Shown one piece after another: positions 38,311-47,681 of a stretch of 64,000 nt of DNA. The notes under the pieces were generated by a model. It did not search any database. It had not been told where the DNA came from and saw nothing but the letters and a program-made list of their open reading frames with translations. Position 1 is the first letter of the stretch. Each line of letters opens with the position of its first letter. The DNA is taken from positions 124,001 to 188,000 of the forward strand of contig JACKCT010000002.1 in NCBI GenBank assembly GCA_020633895.1, read 5' to 3'. The stretch is from Deltaproteobacteria bacterium (GTDB lineage Bacteria > Lernaellota > Lernaellaia > JACKCT01). Made by a program: the position numbers and the translations under genes.

Positions 38311-38781
38311 GTGGGCGACCAGGTGTATCAAAAACGCTATGAGGTGCGTTGGAACGATTTGGACCCGAACGTTCACATGGAAAATTCCGCGTATCTGGAA
38401 TACGCGACGCAAACACGGTTTTCCTATTTGAGTCAGGCCGGATTCGGCCCGGCGGACTTCCAGATGCATCGGATCGGTCCGGCGGTTTTCGAGGACGTGA
38501 TTCGCTATTACAAGGAGCTGTACTTCCTGGGCGAATTCACCGTGGACATGCGCCTGGGAGCGTCCAGCGAGGACGGATCCCGCTTCGCGCTGCACAACCG
38601 CATGCATCGCCCGGACGGCGTCTTGTGCGCGGAAGTCATCTCGCAAGCGGCGTGGTTCAGCGTCGTGGAGCGAAAAATCGTCCCGCCGCCGGACGGGTTG
38701 AAATCGGCAATGGACGCCCTGGTGCGCACGGAGGATTTTCGGATTCTTCCCACCGGGCGGGGCGGGTCGCCGGAAGAGTGA
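38311..38781 (+). CDS. Acyl-CoA thioesterase, hot-dog fold (4HBT family)
   Basis: A 156-residue hot-dog protein. The start KRYEVRWNDLDPNVHMENSAY holds the 4HBT/YbgC-type Asp and the substrate-binding helix (HMENSAYLEYATQTR), followed by strands VIRYYKELYFLGEF and AEVISQAAWFSVVERKI. Members hydrolyse acyl-CoA or acyl-ACP thioesters; chain specificity cannot be read. The start is GTG 38311 after AAAGGCGGA. Its TGA stop lies inside the first unit of a 14-bp tandem repeat. Confidence 0.85.
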   Translation: MGDQVYQKRYEVRWNDLDPNVHMENSAYLEYATQTRFSYLSQAGFGPADFQMHRIGPAVFEDVIRYYKELYFLGEFTVDMRLGASSEDGSRFALHNRMHRPDGVLCAEVISQAAWFSVVERKIVPPPDGLKSAMDALVRTEDFRILPTGRGGSPEE

Positions 38782-38833
38782 CGAAAGCAGCGTGACGAAA
38801 GCAGCGTGACGAAAGCAGCGTGACGAAAGAAGG
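38778..38833. repeat. 14-bp tandem repeat spanning a stop codon
   Basis: GTGACGAAAGCAGC three times without change (38778-38791, 38792-38805, 38806-38819) and a fourth copy with two changes (38820-38833). The TGA of the thioesterase gene (38779-38781) is part of the first unit, so every following unit repeats the stop trinucleotide. Confidence 0.95.
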
Positions 38834-38925
38834 GTAGAGAAAAAATTGCATCGCAATATTCGGATAGCGCGGCGTCGACATGCCGTCTAACTTGAGTGCC
38901 GTCACCACCTCGGCGAGGCGCTCCG

Positions 38926-40011
38926 ATGATTCAAGCGGCGATGAAAGCGAAATCTGATGGATCCCGTGACGCGGCCTGGAACGCGGTGCTGGCGCGTGAC
39001 GCCCGGTGGGACGGCGTGGTTTTTTACGCGGTCTCCACGACCGGCGTGTTCTGTCGTCCGAGCTGCCCCAGCCGCCGGCCTCGTCGCGAAAATGTGCGCC
39101 TGTTCGCGACGGTGAGCGAGGCGCAAGCCGCCGGTTTTCGGCCGTGCGCCCGATGCCGCCCCACGCAAGCCGAGTCCGAATCCGGCGACCACGCGACCGC
39201 GTTGCGAGTTTGTCGCTTGATTGAATCGGCCGACGACAAGCCTCCGACGCTCGACGCCTTGGCCGGCGAGATCGGCCTGAGTCCGACCCATCTGCAACGC
39301 GTCTTCAAGCGCGCCCTGGGTGTGAGTCCCAAGCAATATGAACGGGCGATGCGCTACGAGCGATTCCGTCGAGAGGCTCCCGACGGCGATGTGACGGGGG
39401 CGATGTACGACGCCGGTTTCGGCGCGGCGAGCCGTTTTTATACCGACGCGGGGCGCTATCTGGGCATGGCGCCGAAAAGCGTCGCCGCGCGGGGGCGGGG
39501 CGAGGAAATCCGCTATCGCGTGCGCGAAACGGCGCTGGGACATTTGCTGGTGGCGGCGACGGCGCGAGGCCTTTGCGCGGTGCGCTTCGGCGATCGCCGC
39601 CGGGAGTTGGTGGCGAATTTTCAGGAGGCGTACGTGCGCGCGACGATCGCCGAAGGCGGCGAGTTGGTCGACGGTGCCGCGCAGGCTTTGGTGGAGTTTG
39701 TGGACGGGCGGGCGCCGTGGCCGGAGTTGCCGGTGGACGTTCGCGCGACGGCTTTTCAGGCGAGAGTTTGGGAAGCCTTGCGACGCATTCCGCCGGGGGA
39801 GACGTTGACCTACGGGGCGTTGGCCGAGGCGCTGGGGACTCCCCGAGGGGCCCGCGCGGTGGCCCGGGCCTGCGCCGATAACCCGGTGGCCCTGGCGATC
39901 CCTTGCCATCGCATCGTGCCCAAGGCCGGTGGCGTCGGTGGTTATCTTTATGGTCCCGCACGCAAGGAAAAATTGCTGCGCAACGAGTCGCATGCGCCGC
40001 AAAAACGATAG
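38926..40011 (+). CDS. ada: Bifunctional DNA alkylation-repair regulator/methyltransferase Ada
   Basis: A 361-residue three-domain protein. Residues 15-80: Ada zinc domain with Cys43 and Cys47 in VFCRPSCPSRRP and Cys74/Cys77 in FRPCARC, which accept methyl from phosphotriesters. Residues about 88-185: AraC-type helix-turn-helix. Residues about 195-350: O6-methylguanine-DNA methyltransferase with the acceptor Cys327 in AIPCHRIVPKAGGVGGY and the preceding GTPRGARAVARA helix. Methylated Ada acts as transcription activator of repair genes, usually including itself. ATG 38926 has GAGG seven bases upstream. No alkB or alkA follows. Confidence 0.95.
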   Translation: MIQAAMKAKSDGSRDAAWNAVLARDARWDGVVFYAVSTTGVFCRPSCPSRRPRRENVRLFATVSEAQAAGFRPCARCRPTQAESESGDHATALRVCRLIESADDKPPTLDALAGEIGLSPTHLQRVFKRALGVSPKQYERAMRYERFRREAPDGDVTGAMYDAGFGAASRFYTDAGRYLGMAPKSVAARGRGEEIRYRVRETALGHLLVAATARGLCAVRFGDRRRELVANFQEAYVRATIAEGGELVDGAAQALVEFVDGRAPWPELPVDVRATAFQARVWEALRRIPPGETLTYGALAEALGTPRGARAVARACADNPVALAIPCHRIVPKAGGVGGYLYGPARKEKLLRNESHAPQKR

Positions 40012-40116
40012 GTTCACCGCACTTACCATGGGAATTTCCGGCATCAGGACGGCAGATTTCTTGAAGTAACCGGGAGCGAAAATCGGACGGGAGGATTCGA
40101 GCGCGGAGTGAAGGCG

Positions 40117-41982
40117 CTACCGGCGCGGTCGGAGGCGCGTGCGGCGATATTCCGCCAGACGCCGGGTGTGAGCGCCGACCAGATCGCTGCGGGTGATGAT
40201 ACCGACTAGGATTCCGGGCTTGCCTTTCGCGACCACGGGCAAGCGGCCGATGTCTTCGCGAGCCATCACGTCGGCCGCCTCGCGCAGCGAGTTGTCCTCG
40301 CCGATCACAATCGCCTCGCGACGCACCAGATCCAAGATGCGACGAGCGGTGGACGGGGCCTCGCGGATCTCCCGTCCGGTTACGACGCCGACCAGACGCT
40401 CCTGGCGGTCGAGGACGGGGAAGGCCTGATGGCGAGTGCCTCGGGCGTCGCTTTCGAGCCATTGGCGCACGTGGGCCACGGTGGCGTCGGCGGCGACGGT
40501 CACGGCGGGCCGGGTGGCGCAGTCGTGAACATGGAGCTGATCCAGGAAATCGGCGGCGTATTCATCCACGACCCGCACGCCGCGACGCACGATTTTTTCG
40601 GTCATGATCGAAGTGCGCATCATCAGGCACGAAACCAGATAGGCCGAGGCGCACCCGGCCAGCAGCGGCAGCAGCGTATGGGGCTGGGCGGTGGTTTCGA
40701 AGGCGAATACGACCGAAGCCAGCAACGCCCGGGCCGCCCCGGCGAAGATGGCGGCCATGCCCACCAGCGCCGCGATGCGGATATCCAGGCCGATTCCCGG
40801 AAACAACCAGATCGCCGCCGACCCCAGCGCCGCGCCCAGCCCGCCGCCGATGGTGAACAACGGCGCGAGCGTGCCGCCCGACGTGCCGCTGCCCAACGCA
40901 ATCGCCCAGGAGACGAACTTCAATGCGCACATCATCAGGAACGCCCCGGCGACCGCGTGGCCGGAGATGATCTGTTCGATGTTTTCGTAGCCCACACCCA
41001 GGGTGTGGGGTGACACATAGCCGACCACGCCGACCGCCAGACCGCCGATCGCCGGCCACCACATCCAATGGATCGGCAGGCGGGCGAACAGATCCTCGAC
41101 CTTGTAGACGGCGCGCGTCACCCCGACCGACGCGATGCCCAGGAACGCGCCGATGACGATGTAGGCCAGCAGGGCCGCGTCCGTCGGCTGCATCACGTTG
41201 GGCATGGCGAAGATGGGCGCCGCGCCGACGATGTCCGTGCGCAATTCGGTCGCCACGCACGCCGCCAGGGCCACGGGGACCAGCGAGCGGGGGCGATATT
41301 CGAACAACAGCAGCTCGATCGCCAACAGCACCGCCGAGATCGGACTGCCGAAGGTGGCCGCCATGCCCGCCGCCGCCCCGGCCGCCAGCAGGGTCTTGCG
41401 TTCGGTGGCGGTGATTTTCACGAACTGTCCGACCAGGGAGCCCAACGCGCCGCCGGTGGCGATGATCGGGCCTTCGGCGCCGAAGGGGCAGCCGGTGCCG
41501 ATGGCGATGGCCGCCGAGAGGGGCTTGAGGAACGTCACCCGCGCCGGGATGCGGCTTTCGTTGACCAGCACCTGTTCCATGGCCTCGGGGATGCCGTGGC
41601 CTCGGATGGCCGTGGAACCGTAGCGCGCCATGAGACCGACGATCAGGCCGCCGACGACGGGCACGACGATGACCCACGGTCCGAGATGGTGATACGCCGG
41701 CGACGCCCAGTCCGTCGAGATGCGTCCGTAGAAAGAAAGATTGGTCAGGAAGCCGATCAGGCGGGTGAGCACTTGGGCCACGATCCCCGCGACCAGCCCC
41801 ACCAAAATCGCCAGACCGCTGATGGTGACGACGCGGCCGTCGACCCGGGAGGTGCGGGAATGAAATTCCTCCGCGGCAATCGCGGGCCCCATGGACGGGG
41901 CGACGGGAAGCGCGTCGGTCGTGGACGCCTCTCCCGTTTCGTGCCGGGAGGAGAGTTTCTTTCTGGAGGGCAACGCAAACAT
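40117..41982 (-). CDS. ClC-family chloride channel/antiporter with CBS pair
   Basis: A 621-residue membrane protein. ClC selectivity motifs are present: RGHGIPEAM (127-135), GTGCPFGAEGPII (162-174) with the gating Glu retained, and GTSGGTLAPLFTIGGG. About ten hydrophobic segments run from residue 50 to 450. The cytoplasmic C-terminus has two CBS domains (about 485-610; DLVRREAIVIGEDNSLREAA and the DIGRLPVVAKGKPG segment), which usually sense adenine nucleotides. The retained Glu suggests a Cl-/H+ antiporter. ATG 41982 has no strong ribosome site, so the first ~40 residues are uncertain. Monocistronic. Confidence 0.9.
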   Translation of the reverse strand: MFALPSRKKLSSRHETGEASTTDALPVAPSMGPAIAAEEFHSRTSRVDGRVVTISGLAILVGLVAGIVAQVLTRLIGFLTNLSFYGRISTDWASPAYHHLGPWVIVVPVVGGLIVGLMARYGSTAIRGHGIPEAMEQVLVNESRIPARVTFLKPLSAAIAIGTGCPFGAEGPIIATGGALGSLVGQFVKITATERKTLLAAGAAAGMAATFGSPISAVLLAIELLLFEYRPRSLVPVALAACVATELRTDIVGAAPIFAMPNVMQPTDAALLAYIVIGAFLGIASVGVTRAVYKVEDLFARLPIHWMWWPAIGGLAVGVVGYVSPHTLGVGYENIEQIISGHAVAGAFLMMCALKFVSWAIALGSGTSGGTLAPLFTIGGGLGAALGSAAIWLFPGIGLDIRIAALVGMAAIFAGAARALLASVVFAFETTAQPHTLLPLLAGCASAYLVSCLMMRTSIMTEKIVRRGVRVVDEYAADFLDQLHVHDCATRPAVTVAADATVAHVRQWLESDARGTRHQAFPVLDRQERLVGVVTGREIREAPSTARRILDLVRREAIVIGEDNSLREAADVMAREDIGRLPVVAKGKPGILVGIITRSDLVGAHTRRLAEYRRTRLRPRR

Positions 41983-42196
41983 ACGTGGTGCGTCCTAGCC
42001 GACCAGCCGCGGTCCGTCAATGGGGCCGTATCTTTTGGGAGCCGCTTGCACGCCGATTTTTCTCCCGGATCGGCCCGGGGGGCGATGCATGGGTTCTGTC
42101 GGGAAATCCCTTTGAAATCGTCAGTGATTTCAGAAAGATCGCTTGTCCACGATCTCAAGTTTGTGTCAGGATGCGCGAGACCCAAATGCCGTTGGA

Positions 42197-44011
42197 ATGC
42201 CAGTGTCGGTTTTCGGAAAAGTCCCCGTCTATAAAGCCGTCGTGCCCGCGATCACGACCCTGGCGCTGGCCGCCGGGGGGCAGATCTGGCTGACGTACGA
42301 TCGCGTGGCCGACAACGGCTACCCGTATCCGACGTTGTTCCGCCATTTTCTCTATCCGGCGGTGCGGGACGACCTGGCGCGTTTTTTCCTCATCGGCGTT
42401 CCGTGCGTCGCGATTCTGCTGGCCGTTCTCACGATTTGGAACCGCAAGACGCGCGTGGGTTGGTTCATCGCCTATCCGGCGTCGTTGTATTTTCTGGTCA
42501 GCGTGGTGCAGGTCTTCCCCGCCCAGCCGTTGCTCCTGGTGGCGCTGCACACGCTGTGGACGTCGATGTTCATCCTCGCGGCGCGGGCGATTTCACGTGT
42601 CGGGACGGTGTCGCGAATCGCGGTTTATCTGGGGACGCGCGGCCTGCGTTATTACAGCGCCTTGGGGATCGTTGCGGTCATTGTCGTCGGATCCATCCTC
42701 GGCGTGATGCGCGCCCAGTGGAATCCGAAGCACCCCTACGCGGCTGCGTCGACGCCGCCGATTTTGTACATCCTCGTCGACGCCATGCGCGGCGATCTGC
42801 TCACCGCCCCCGAAAACGCCGAAGCCACCGGCCACATGCGGGCCCTGGCTCGCGACGGCGTGTTTTTCACCGAGGCCGCCTCGCCGTCTTATTGGACGGG
42901 CGATTCCCTGACGAGCATGTTCACCGGTTTGATGCCCTCGGCGTTTCAGGAGCGGGAAGAAGTCGCCACCTGGCCCCATTTGCGCACCTTCGTTCAAACC
43001 GCGTTTGAAGCGGGGTACGAAACGACGGCCATCACCGGCAGCGCGTTCGTCGCCGCCGAAAATCTGGACCGCTACTTCCAGCGACTGGTGCACAAGGTCA
43101 ATCCCGTGCATTCGTACCTGCTGGAAGGCGATGTTCTTCGCTATTACCGGGGGCCCAAGCCGCGTCCCGACCTGCTGTATCTGCATTTCATCGACGCCCA
43201 CGAGATGTACTACCCACGGGACGAGTATCGCCCGAAGGACATCAGCCGCTGGGCGATGTGGCGAAATTTCCTCATCAAGCACAGTCGGCAAGGAGGGCCG
43301 GAGTCGCCGGAAATGGTCCGCGCCAAGCGCCTGTATACGGCGGAAGTGCATCACGTTGATGACCAACTCGGGCGCATCTTCGACGAGATGAAAAAGCAGG
43401 GCGTGTACGACAAAACACTCATCATCCTGACGGCCGACCACGGCGAGGCGTTCAAGGAGCACGGCATTGCGGTGCATTTGGACGCGGCGCTCTATCGGGA
43501 ATTGATGCACGTCCCGCTGATCGTGAAGTTTCCCCAAAACCGCCTGGCCGGCACGGTGGTCGACCGAACGATTTCCAATCTGAAGACGATCCCGATCATC
43601 GCCGACACCGTGCACGGCGAATTGCCCGACGACAAATTGCGCGAATACGTGACGGCGAAAACCAGCGACGAGGTCTTCGCCGAGGACGGCTACGATCAAT
43701 ACGGCTTGATTCAAGGGCGGTGGAAAATGGTGCGCTTTGAGAACGAATTCCACCTCTACGATATTTCCCGCGACAAGGATGAGTTGCACGACTTGTCCGC
43801 TCCCAACCCGGAGATCGTCGACCGGATGCAGAATCGGGTGCGGGAACTGCAACACTACGAGCAGGAGAAGCTCGACGAAATCATCCTGGCCTGGTCGGAG
43901 AACAATTCCGAAATGCCGCGCGGCCCGGACGGCCAACCGATCAATCCCCAAGGACCGGAACCCAACTCGGCCATGCGGCGCCAACTCAAGGCGTTGGGCT
44001 ACCTGCAATAG
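42197..44011 (+). CDS. Membrane-anchored sulfatase-fold enzyme lacking the CxPxR motif
   Basis: A 604-residue protein. Four to five membrane segments occupy residues about 10-172; the alkaline-phosphatase-superfamily domain follows. Metal and active-site blocks: YILVDAMRGDLLT (Asp195), SPSYWTGDSLTSMFTGL, LYLHFIDAHEMYYP, ILTADHGEAFKEHG. The position that holds the formylglycine Cys/Ser in sulfatases (C/S-x-P-x-R) reads SYWTGDS, with Thr234 as likely nucleophile, as in phosphoglycerol- and phosphoethanolamine-transferases. A role in decorating envelope glycans or lipids is therefore more likely than sulfate hydrolysis. Start 42197 is a best guess; no clear ribosome site. Confidence 0.8.
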   Translation: MPVSVFGKVPVYKAVVPAITTLALAAGGQIWLTYDRVADNGYPYPTLFRHFLYPAVRDDLARFFLIGVPCVAILLAVLTIWNRKTRVGWFIAYPASLYFLVSVVQVFPAQPLLLVALHTLWTSMFILAARAISRVGTVSRIAVYLGTRGLRYYSALGIVAVIVVGSILGVMRAQWNPKHPYAAASTPPILYILVDAMRGDLLTAPENAEATGHMRALARDGVFFTEAASPSYWTGDSLTSMFTGLMPSAFQEREEVATWPHLRTFVQTAFEAGYETTAITGSAFVAAENLDRYFQRLVHKVNPVHSYLLEGDVLRYYRGPKPRPDLLYLHFIDAHEMYYPRDEYRPKDISRWAMWRNFLIKHSRQGGPESPEMVRAKRLYTAEVHHVDDQLGRIFDEMKKQGVYDKTLIILTADHGEAFKEHGIAVHLDAALYRELMHVPLIVKFPQNRLAGTVVDRTISNLKTIPIIADTVHGELPDDKLREYVTAKTSDEVFAEDGYDQYGLIQGRWKMVRFENEFHLYDISRDKDELHDLSAPNPEIVDRMQNRVRELQHYEQEKLDEIILAWSENNSEMPRGPDGQPINPQGPEPNSAMRRQLKALGYLQ

Positions 44012-44092
44012 CCGCCTGACGCCGGGAGTGGACATCGCCGCGATTTTGCCGGACGATCATTCCCCATTCACAACGAGCATCGGGAGCCAGGC

Positions 44093-44863
44093 ATGACGGG
44101 ACATGTCGTTGTCACCGGCGCGGCCGGCGCCATCGGGGGAGCGACCGCCGCGGAATTTCGCCGTCTTTGGCCGTCGGCGCGCATCACGCTGATCGACCGG
44201 GACGGCGAGGGATTGTTGCGCCGCAAAAATGAGATCGGCGGCGACATCCGTACGGAGGTCTGGGACCTGGCGGACGTGGACGCACTCGAAGGCAATTGGG
44301 CGACGATGGTCGCCGAGGCCGGTCCGGCGACGGTGCTGATCAACTGCGCCGGGTTCATGGAGGTGCGCACGTTCGCGGGGATGTCGTGGGAATTGGGTGA
44401 GTGCCTGATGAATGTGGATCTGTTGGCTCCCATGCGGCTGATGCATCTGGCGGTTGGGGCGATGGTCGAGGCTGGGGGCGGGTGCGTGGTGAATGTGAGC
44501 AGCATGGCCGGGCGCGTGCCCTTGCGCGGATGCGCCTACTACGGCGCGTCCAAGGCGGGGCTGGCGTTCGCCTCGGAGATCGCCGGGCTGGAGTTGGAAC
44601 CGAAGGGCGTGCGGGTGGTGACGGTCTACCCCGGTCCGGTGACGTCCGCGTTGGAAGCGCGGGCCATGGCCCAAGCCGGTGACAGCCTTATGAAAAATCT
44701 TCTCCCCACCGGCAAGCCGGACGCCCTGGCGCGGAAAATCGTGCGCGCTTGCCAGGGCGGGGGACGGCGCGTGGTCTACCCGTGGTCGTATCGTATGACC
44801 GATTTCTTCATCGGTTTCGCCGTTTCGATCACACGGGCGTTTTCGCCGATGCCGCTGGAATAG
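44093..44863 (+). CDS. Short-chain dehydrogenase/reductase
   Basis: A 256-residue classical SDR. Cofactor loop TGAAGAIG (8-15), NCAG (84-87), catalytic Ser137 in VVNVSSMAGRVPL, Tyr150 and Lys154 in CAYYGASKAG. The C-terminus (after about residue 215) is hydrophobic (FFIGFAVSITRAFSPMPLE) and may attach the enzyme to the membrane, as in retinol-dehydrogenase-like SDRs. ATG 44093 has GGGAG six bases upstream. The membrane-protein gene 25 bp downstream is probably in the same operon. Substrate unknown. Confidence 0.88.
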   Translation: MTGHVVVTGAAGAIGGATAAEFRRLWPSARITLIDRDGEGLLRRKNEIGGDIRTEVWDLADVDALEGNWATMVAEAGPATVLINCAGFMEVRTFAGMSWELGECLMNVDLLAPMRLMHLAVGAMVEAGGGCVVNVSSMAGRVPLRGCAYYGASKAGLAFASEIAGLELEPKGVRVVTVYPGPVTSALEARAMAQAGDSLMKNLLPTGKPDALARKIVRACQGGGRRVVYPWSYRMTDFFIGFAVSITRAFSPMPLE

Positions 44864-44887
44864 AGAGTTCGCAAGGAGGACACGAAG

Positions 44888-45823
44888 ATGGTTCAGGTCG
44901 ATGTGTTCTGGGGATACGGCTGGGGCGCGAGCATGGCGGTGGCGGCGGGGCGGCGTCTGGCGCGTCACAAGACGCCGTGGGAGTCGAAGTATCACGTCGA
45001 CACGATCCTGTTCCTCGCGCTGTCGTGGGCGCCGACGGGGCTGCTGCTTTTGATCCAACACCCCAGTTGGGAAACGATGCAGGCCGCGCGGGACTTCGCC
45101 CACATCCCCGCGTGGCTGACGCTCCTGTTCGGCATCACCAACGTCACGCAGGGCCTGCTGGGGTTTTGGGTCGGGCGATGGTTGATCGGGAAGGAGAAGA
45201 TCGACTGGGCGCATCTGAACTGGATCTTCGGGTACTTCGGGATGTTTTTCATCCTGCTTTACGGCTGGGACGGCCTGGGATACGACCGCTTCCTCTATGA
45301 CCGGGACATGCTGCCCGGCTCTCCGGCATGGACCCCCGGCGTGGGCACCGCCGCCGGCGTGCTCCCCGCGATTGGACATTTTTTGACCAGCAGCGTCGCG
45401 ATCACGCTGTACATCGACGGCGTCTGGCTGCTGCCGCCGTTTTTCTACCTCTTCTCCAAATGGCTGCGGGAAAACGCCCGCGACCAAGGCGTCGCGGAGC
45501 CGGGCTACGGCGCGATCCTGCGCAGCTACCTGTTCGGCGTCTTCGGCGTGGGATTCGCGGCGGCGGCGGTATGTGCGTTGATGACGCGGGGCGCGGCTTA
45601 TCTGTTCGGCGTGCCCGACCATGTCCTGCGCGGCCTGGGCGAAGCGGCGCCCCACACCGGCGGCCACGTGGCGGCCTACTTCCTCGGCCTGCCGACGGGC
45701 CTGGGCGTGATGTATTTCGGCTGGTGGCGCAATGGCATGCTCGGCCATCGCCTGCTGGCGCCGTTGCGATTGGAGAAGAGCGACGACGACAGGGCGTCCT
45801 CCACCGCGGTCTCCCAAGCGTGA
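44888..45823 (+). CDS. Unrecognised multi-pass membrane protein co-transcribed with SDR
   Basis: A 311-residue protein with about six membrane segments (for example ILFLALSWAPTGLLLLI, WLTLLFGITNVTQGLLGFW, WIFGYFGMFFILLYGW, YLFGVFGVGFAAAAVCALM). I do not recognise a family. A conserved-looking IYxDGVWLLPPFFYLFSKWL stretch and two Gly/Trp/Tyr-rich loops may form a cofactor or lipid site. The ATG follows AAGGAGGACACGAAG, 25 bp after the SDR stop, so a joint role in modifying a hydrophobic compound is possible. Convergent with the glycosyltransferase gene one base away. Confidence 0.65.
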   Translation: MVQVDVFWGYGWGASMAVAAGRRLARHKTPWESKYHVDTILFLALSWAPTGLLLLIQHPSWETMQAARDFAHIPAWLTLLFGITNVTQGLLGFWVGRWLIGKEKIDWAHLNWIFGYFGMFFILLYGWDGLGYDRFLYDRDMLPGSPAWTPGVGTAAGVLPAIGHFLTSSVAITLYIDGVWLLPPFFYLFSKWLRENARDQGVAEPGYGAILRSYLFGVFGVGFAAAAVCALMTRGAAYLFGVPDHVLRGLGEAAPHTGGHVAAYFLGLPTGLGVMYFGWWRNGMLGHRLLAPLRLEKSDDDRASSTAVSQA

Positions 45824-45824
45824 T

Positions 45825-47498
45825 CTATTCCGTGCGCGGACGGGGGACAGGCACCTCGGGGCGGCGGATAAAGGCGGTCAGGTAACTGTTGGTGCATTCG
45901 GTGTCGACGACGTAGTTCGCGTTGACGAAATCCCGAAGTGTTGGAAACACGGGCGCGGGCACCTGATAGAAGCCGAAATCCGGCTCCCCCTCGGGCAGCG
46001 GATTGACCACCACGATGTGCGTCGGCGGGTGGGCCTGAAGATCGCCGATCAACTGAGCGCGGGCCGCGACCACATGGGGGTTGACCTCGCTGTGCCACCG
46101 CCCCGAGCCCTTGGGCAGGTCCACCGCGACGTTGAAATACATGAAATGTCGCGTCGGCGCCCGACGGTCGGCGTACCAATACACCCCCGGCTCGTAGTCC
46201 CACACATAGATCCGATCTTCGACCGACGTTTTCGCCTCGATGCATTCCCCCACGTCGCGCATCTGGCGGCTCCAATGGGAGTAGCGGTTGAGCGCCACGT
46301 CGCGCCAGAAGTTGTCGGTGTAGACCCAGTAGAGGCTGCCGGTCTCGACACGGTCGATCATGCCTTTTTGCGCCGTGCGGATTTCGACGCGCATGTCGGC
46401 CATGGTTCCCAGCGCGACCAGCGCCGCCCCGATCCCGGCGGCGACTGTCGGGATGCGGCGCACCACGAACAACAGCCCGACCACCTGTCCGCCCGCCAGG
46501 CACAGGGGCGCGGTGAGCAGGACGAAGTAGTGGCCGAAAAATTTGGTCCCGGCAAAGACGGCCATGGCCGCGCCGGTCAGCCACAGCGCGGCGATCACGG
46601 CCGCCGATTTGTCCCACAGGCCGCTGCCGCGTTGGCGTCGGTTGAGGGGCGACAAGGCAAGAAAAACGAGGAACAGCAGCAGCAGGACCTTGTGTTGAAA
46701 CAGGAAACGACCGCCGGAAAGGGTGAACCGCCCGATGACGGTCGCCAGCGGCTCGGTGGAGACATAGCCCGCGATGGCGTTCGGACCGAATACCCGGCCC
46801 AGGTCTTCCAACTCGTCCCGATAGGCGAAAAAGGAAAACATCGCGATCAGCGGCACCGCCGCCCCGACGCAAAACACCGCCGCGTCGCGAAGGAAGGCGC
46901 CGACCCGTTCCGCCGCCTCCCGCGTGCGATCGCCCAGCAGCCATAGCCCCGCGACCATCACCAGGCCGAAGACGGCGGCGGTCTGTTTGAAAAGAATCGC
47001 GATGCCCAGGCTGCATCCCGCGAAGGCGACGGGGAGCAAGTGTTGTCGGATGGAGAATCGATCCAGACTCACGAATCCCAGGGCGATGGGCAGGACGGTC
47101 CAGGTTTCGAAATTCGGGCACAGGCCGTTCGTCGACGCGCTGGTGGAGTAGAAGGCGTAGAGAAACGCGGTCGCTAATCCGGCGCCGGGTTTTTTGCGGT
47201 TGAGGTAGAACAACGCGAGCATCGTCAACAGATGCATCGCGATGGACGCGACGTAGTAGACGATCATCGACCGGCCGAACAGCCACGTCAGGCCCGCGAA
47301 GAGGAAGTAGGCGCCGGGGAATTTCGTCTCGACGGTGTCACCGTAGAGGCTGCCGCCATCGAGCAACTCCTGGGAGCTGTAGGCCACGCCCGCCACGTCC
47401 GGGTCGCAGAAGATTTCGTCCACCACCGGATGGCGCAGAAACGCCGCGATCCCGCCAAGGACCAGCAGCCCGAGCGCGTTGACCCACCACTTCTTCAT
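45825..47498 (-). CDS. GT39-like membrane glycosyltransferase (ArnT/PMT fold)
   Basis: A 557-residue integral membrane protein. First segment GLLVLGGIAAFL, then the conserved acidic loop DEIFCDPDVAGVAYSSQELL and LYGDTVETKFPGAYFLF, typical of GT39/ArnT-like enzymes that move a sugar from a polyprenyl-phosphate donor. About ten further membrane spans follow, with a soluble C-terminal domain facing the periplasm from about residue 390. Acceptor unknown. ATG 47498 has no clear ribosome site; TTG 47507 is possible. Tail-to-tail with the membrane gene at 44888. Confidence 0.8.
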   Translation of the reverse strand: MKKWWVNALGLLVLGGIAAFLRHPVVDEIFCDPDVAGVAYSSQELLDGGSLYGDTVETKFPGAYFLFAGLTWLFGRSMIVYYVASIAMHLLTMLALFYLNRKKPGAGLATAFLYAFYSTSASTNGLCPNFETWTVLPIALGFVSLDRFSIRQHLLPVAFAGCSLGIAILFKQTAAVFGLVMVAGLWLLGDRTREAAERVGAFLRDAAVFCVGAAVPLIAMFSFFAYRDELEDLGRVFGPNAIAGYVSTEPLATVIGRFTLSGGRFLFQHKVLLLLFLVFLALSPLNRRQRGSGLWDKSAAVIAALWLTGAAMAVFAGTKFFGHYFVLLTAPLCLAGGQVVGLLFVVRRIPTVAAGIGAALVALGTMADMRVEIRTAQKGMIDRVETGSLYWVYTDNFWRDVALNRYSHWSRQMRDVGECIEAKTSVEDRIYVWDYEPGVYWYADRRAPTRHFMYFNVAVDLPKGSGRWHSEVNPHVVAARAQLIGDLQAHPPTHIVVVNPLPEGEPDFGFYQVPAPVFPTLRDFVNANYVVDTECTNSYLTAFIRRPEVPVPRPRTE

Positions 47499-47615
47499 CG
47501 GCGGCAAAAATTATCAGCGCTGGGAGTTCGAGTCAAAGCGACGGTGTTGGCGGTAGGGTGTGGGGTATTTTTTTCCAAAGGCCTTGGACATCAGGCTCTT
47601 TGACGAAAAAACCGC

Positions 47616-47672
47616 TTGACGGACTCGGCGCTCATCATGTATTAAACCATAAGGTTATTTAACTTTATGGTT
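47616..47672 (+). promoter_or_regulatory. ArsR promoter with 12-bp-arm palindromic operator
   Basis: -35 TTGACG (47616-47621), 18-bp spacer, -10 TATTAA (47640-47645). The palindrome AACCATAAGGTT (47645-47656), ATTT, AACTTTATGGTT (47661-47672) has 11 of 12 arm positions complementary and covers the end of the -10 box and the predicted start point (about 47652). It is AT-rich in a GC-rich surrounding, as is usual for ArsR operators, and implies autorepression of the ArsR-SRPBCC operon. Confidence 0.7.
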
Positions 47673-47681
47673 ATCGATAGC

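Noticed and set aside
38778-38833. CRISPR-like array
   Set aside because: Units are only 14 bp and directly adjacent, with no spacers and no cas genes.
19201-44011. Pairing of the SUMF1-like protein with the sulfatase-fold enzyme as an activator/substrate system
   Set aside because: The SUMF1-like protein lacks the active Cys and the sulfatase-fold enzyme lacks the C/S-x-P-x-R motif, so the classical maturation cannot take place.
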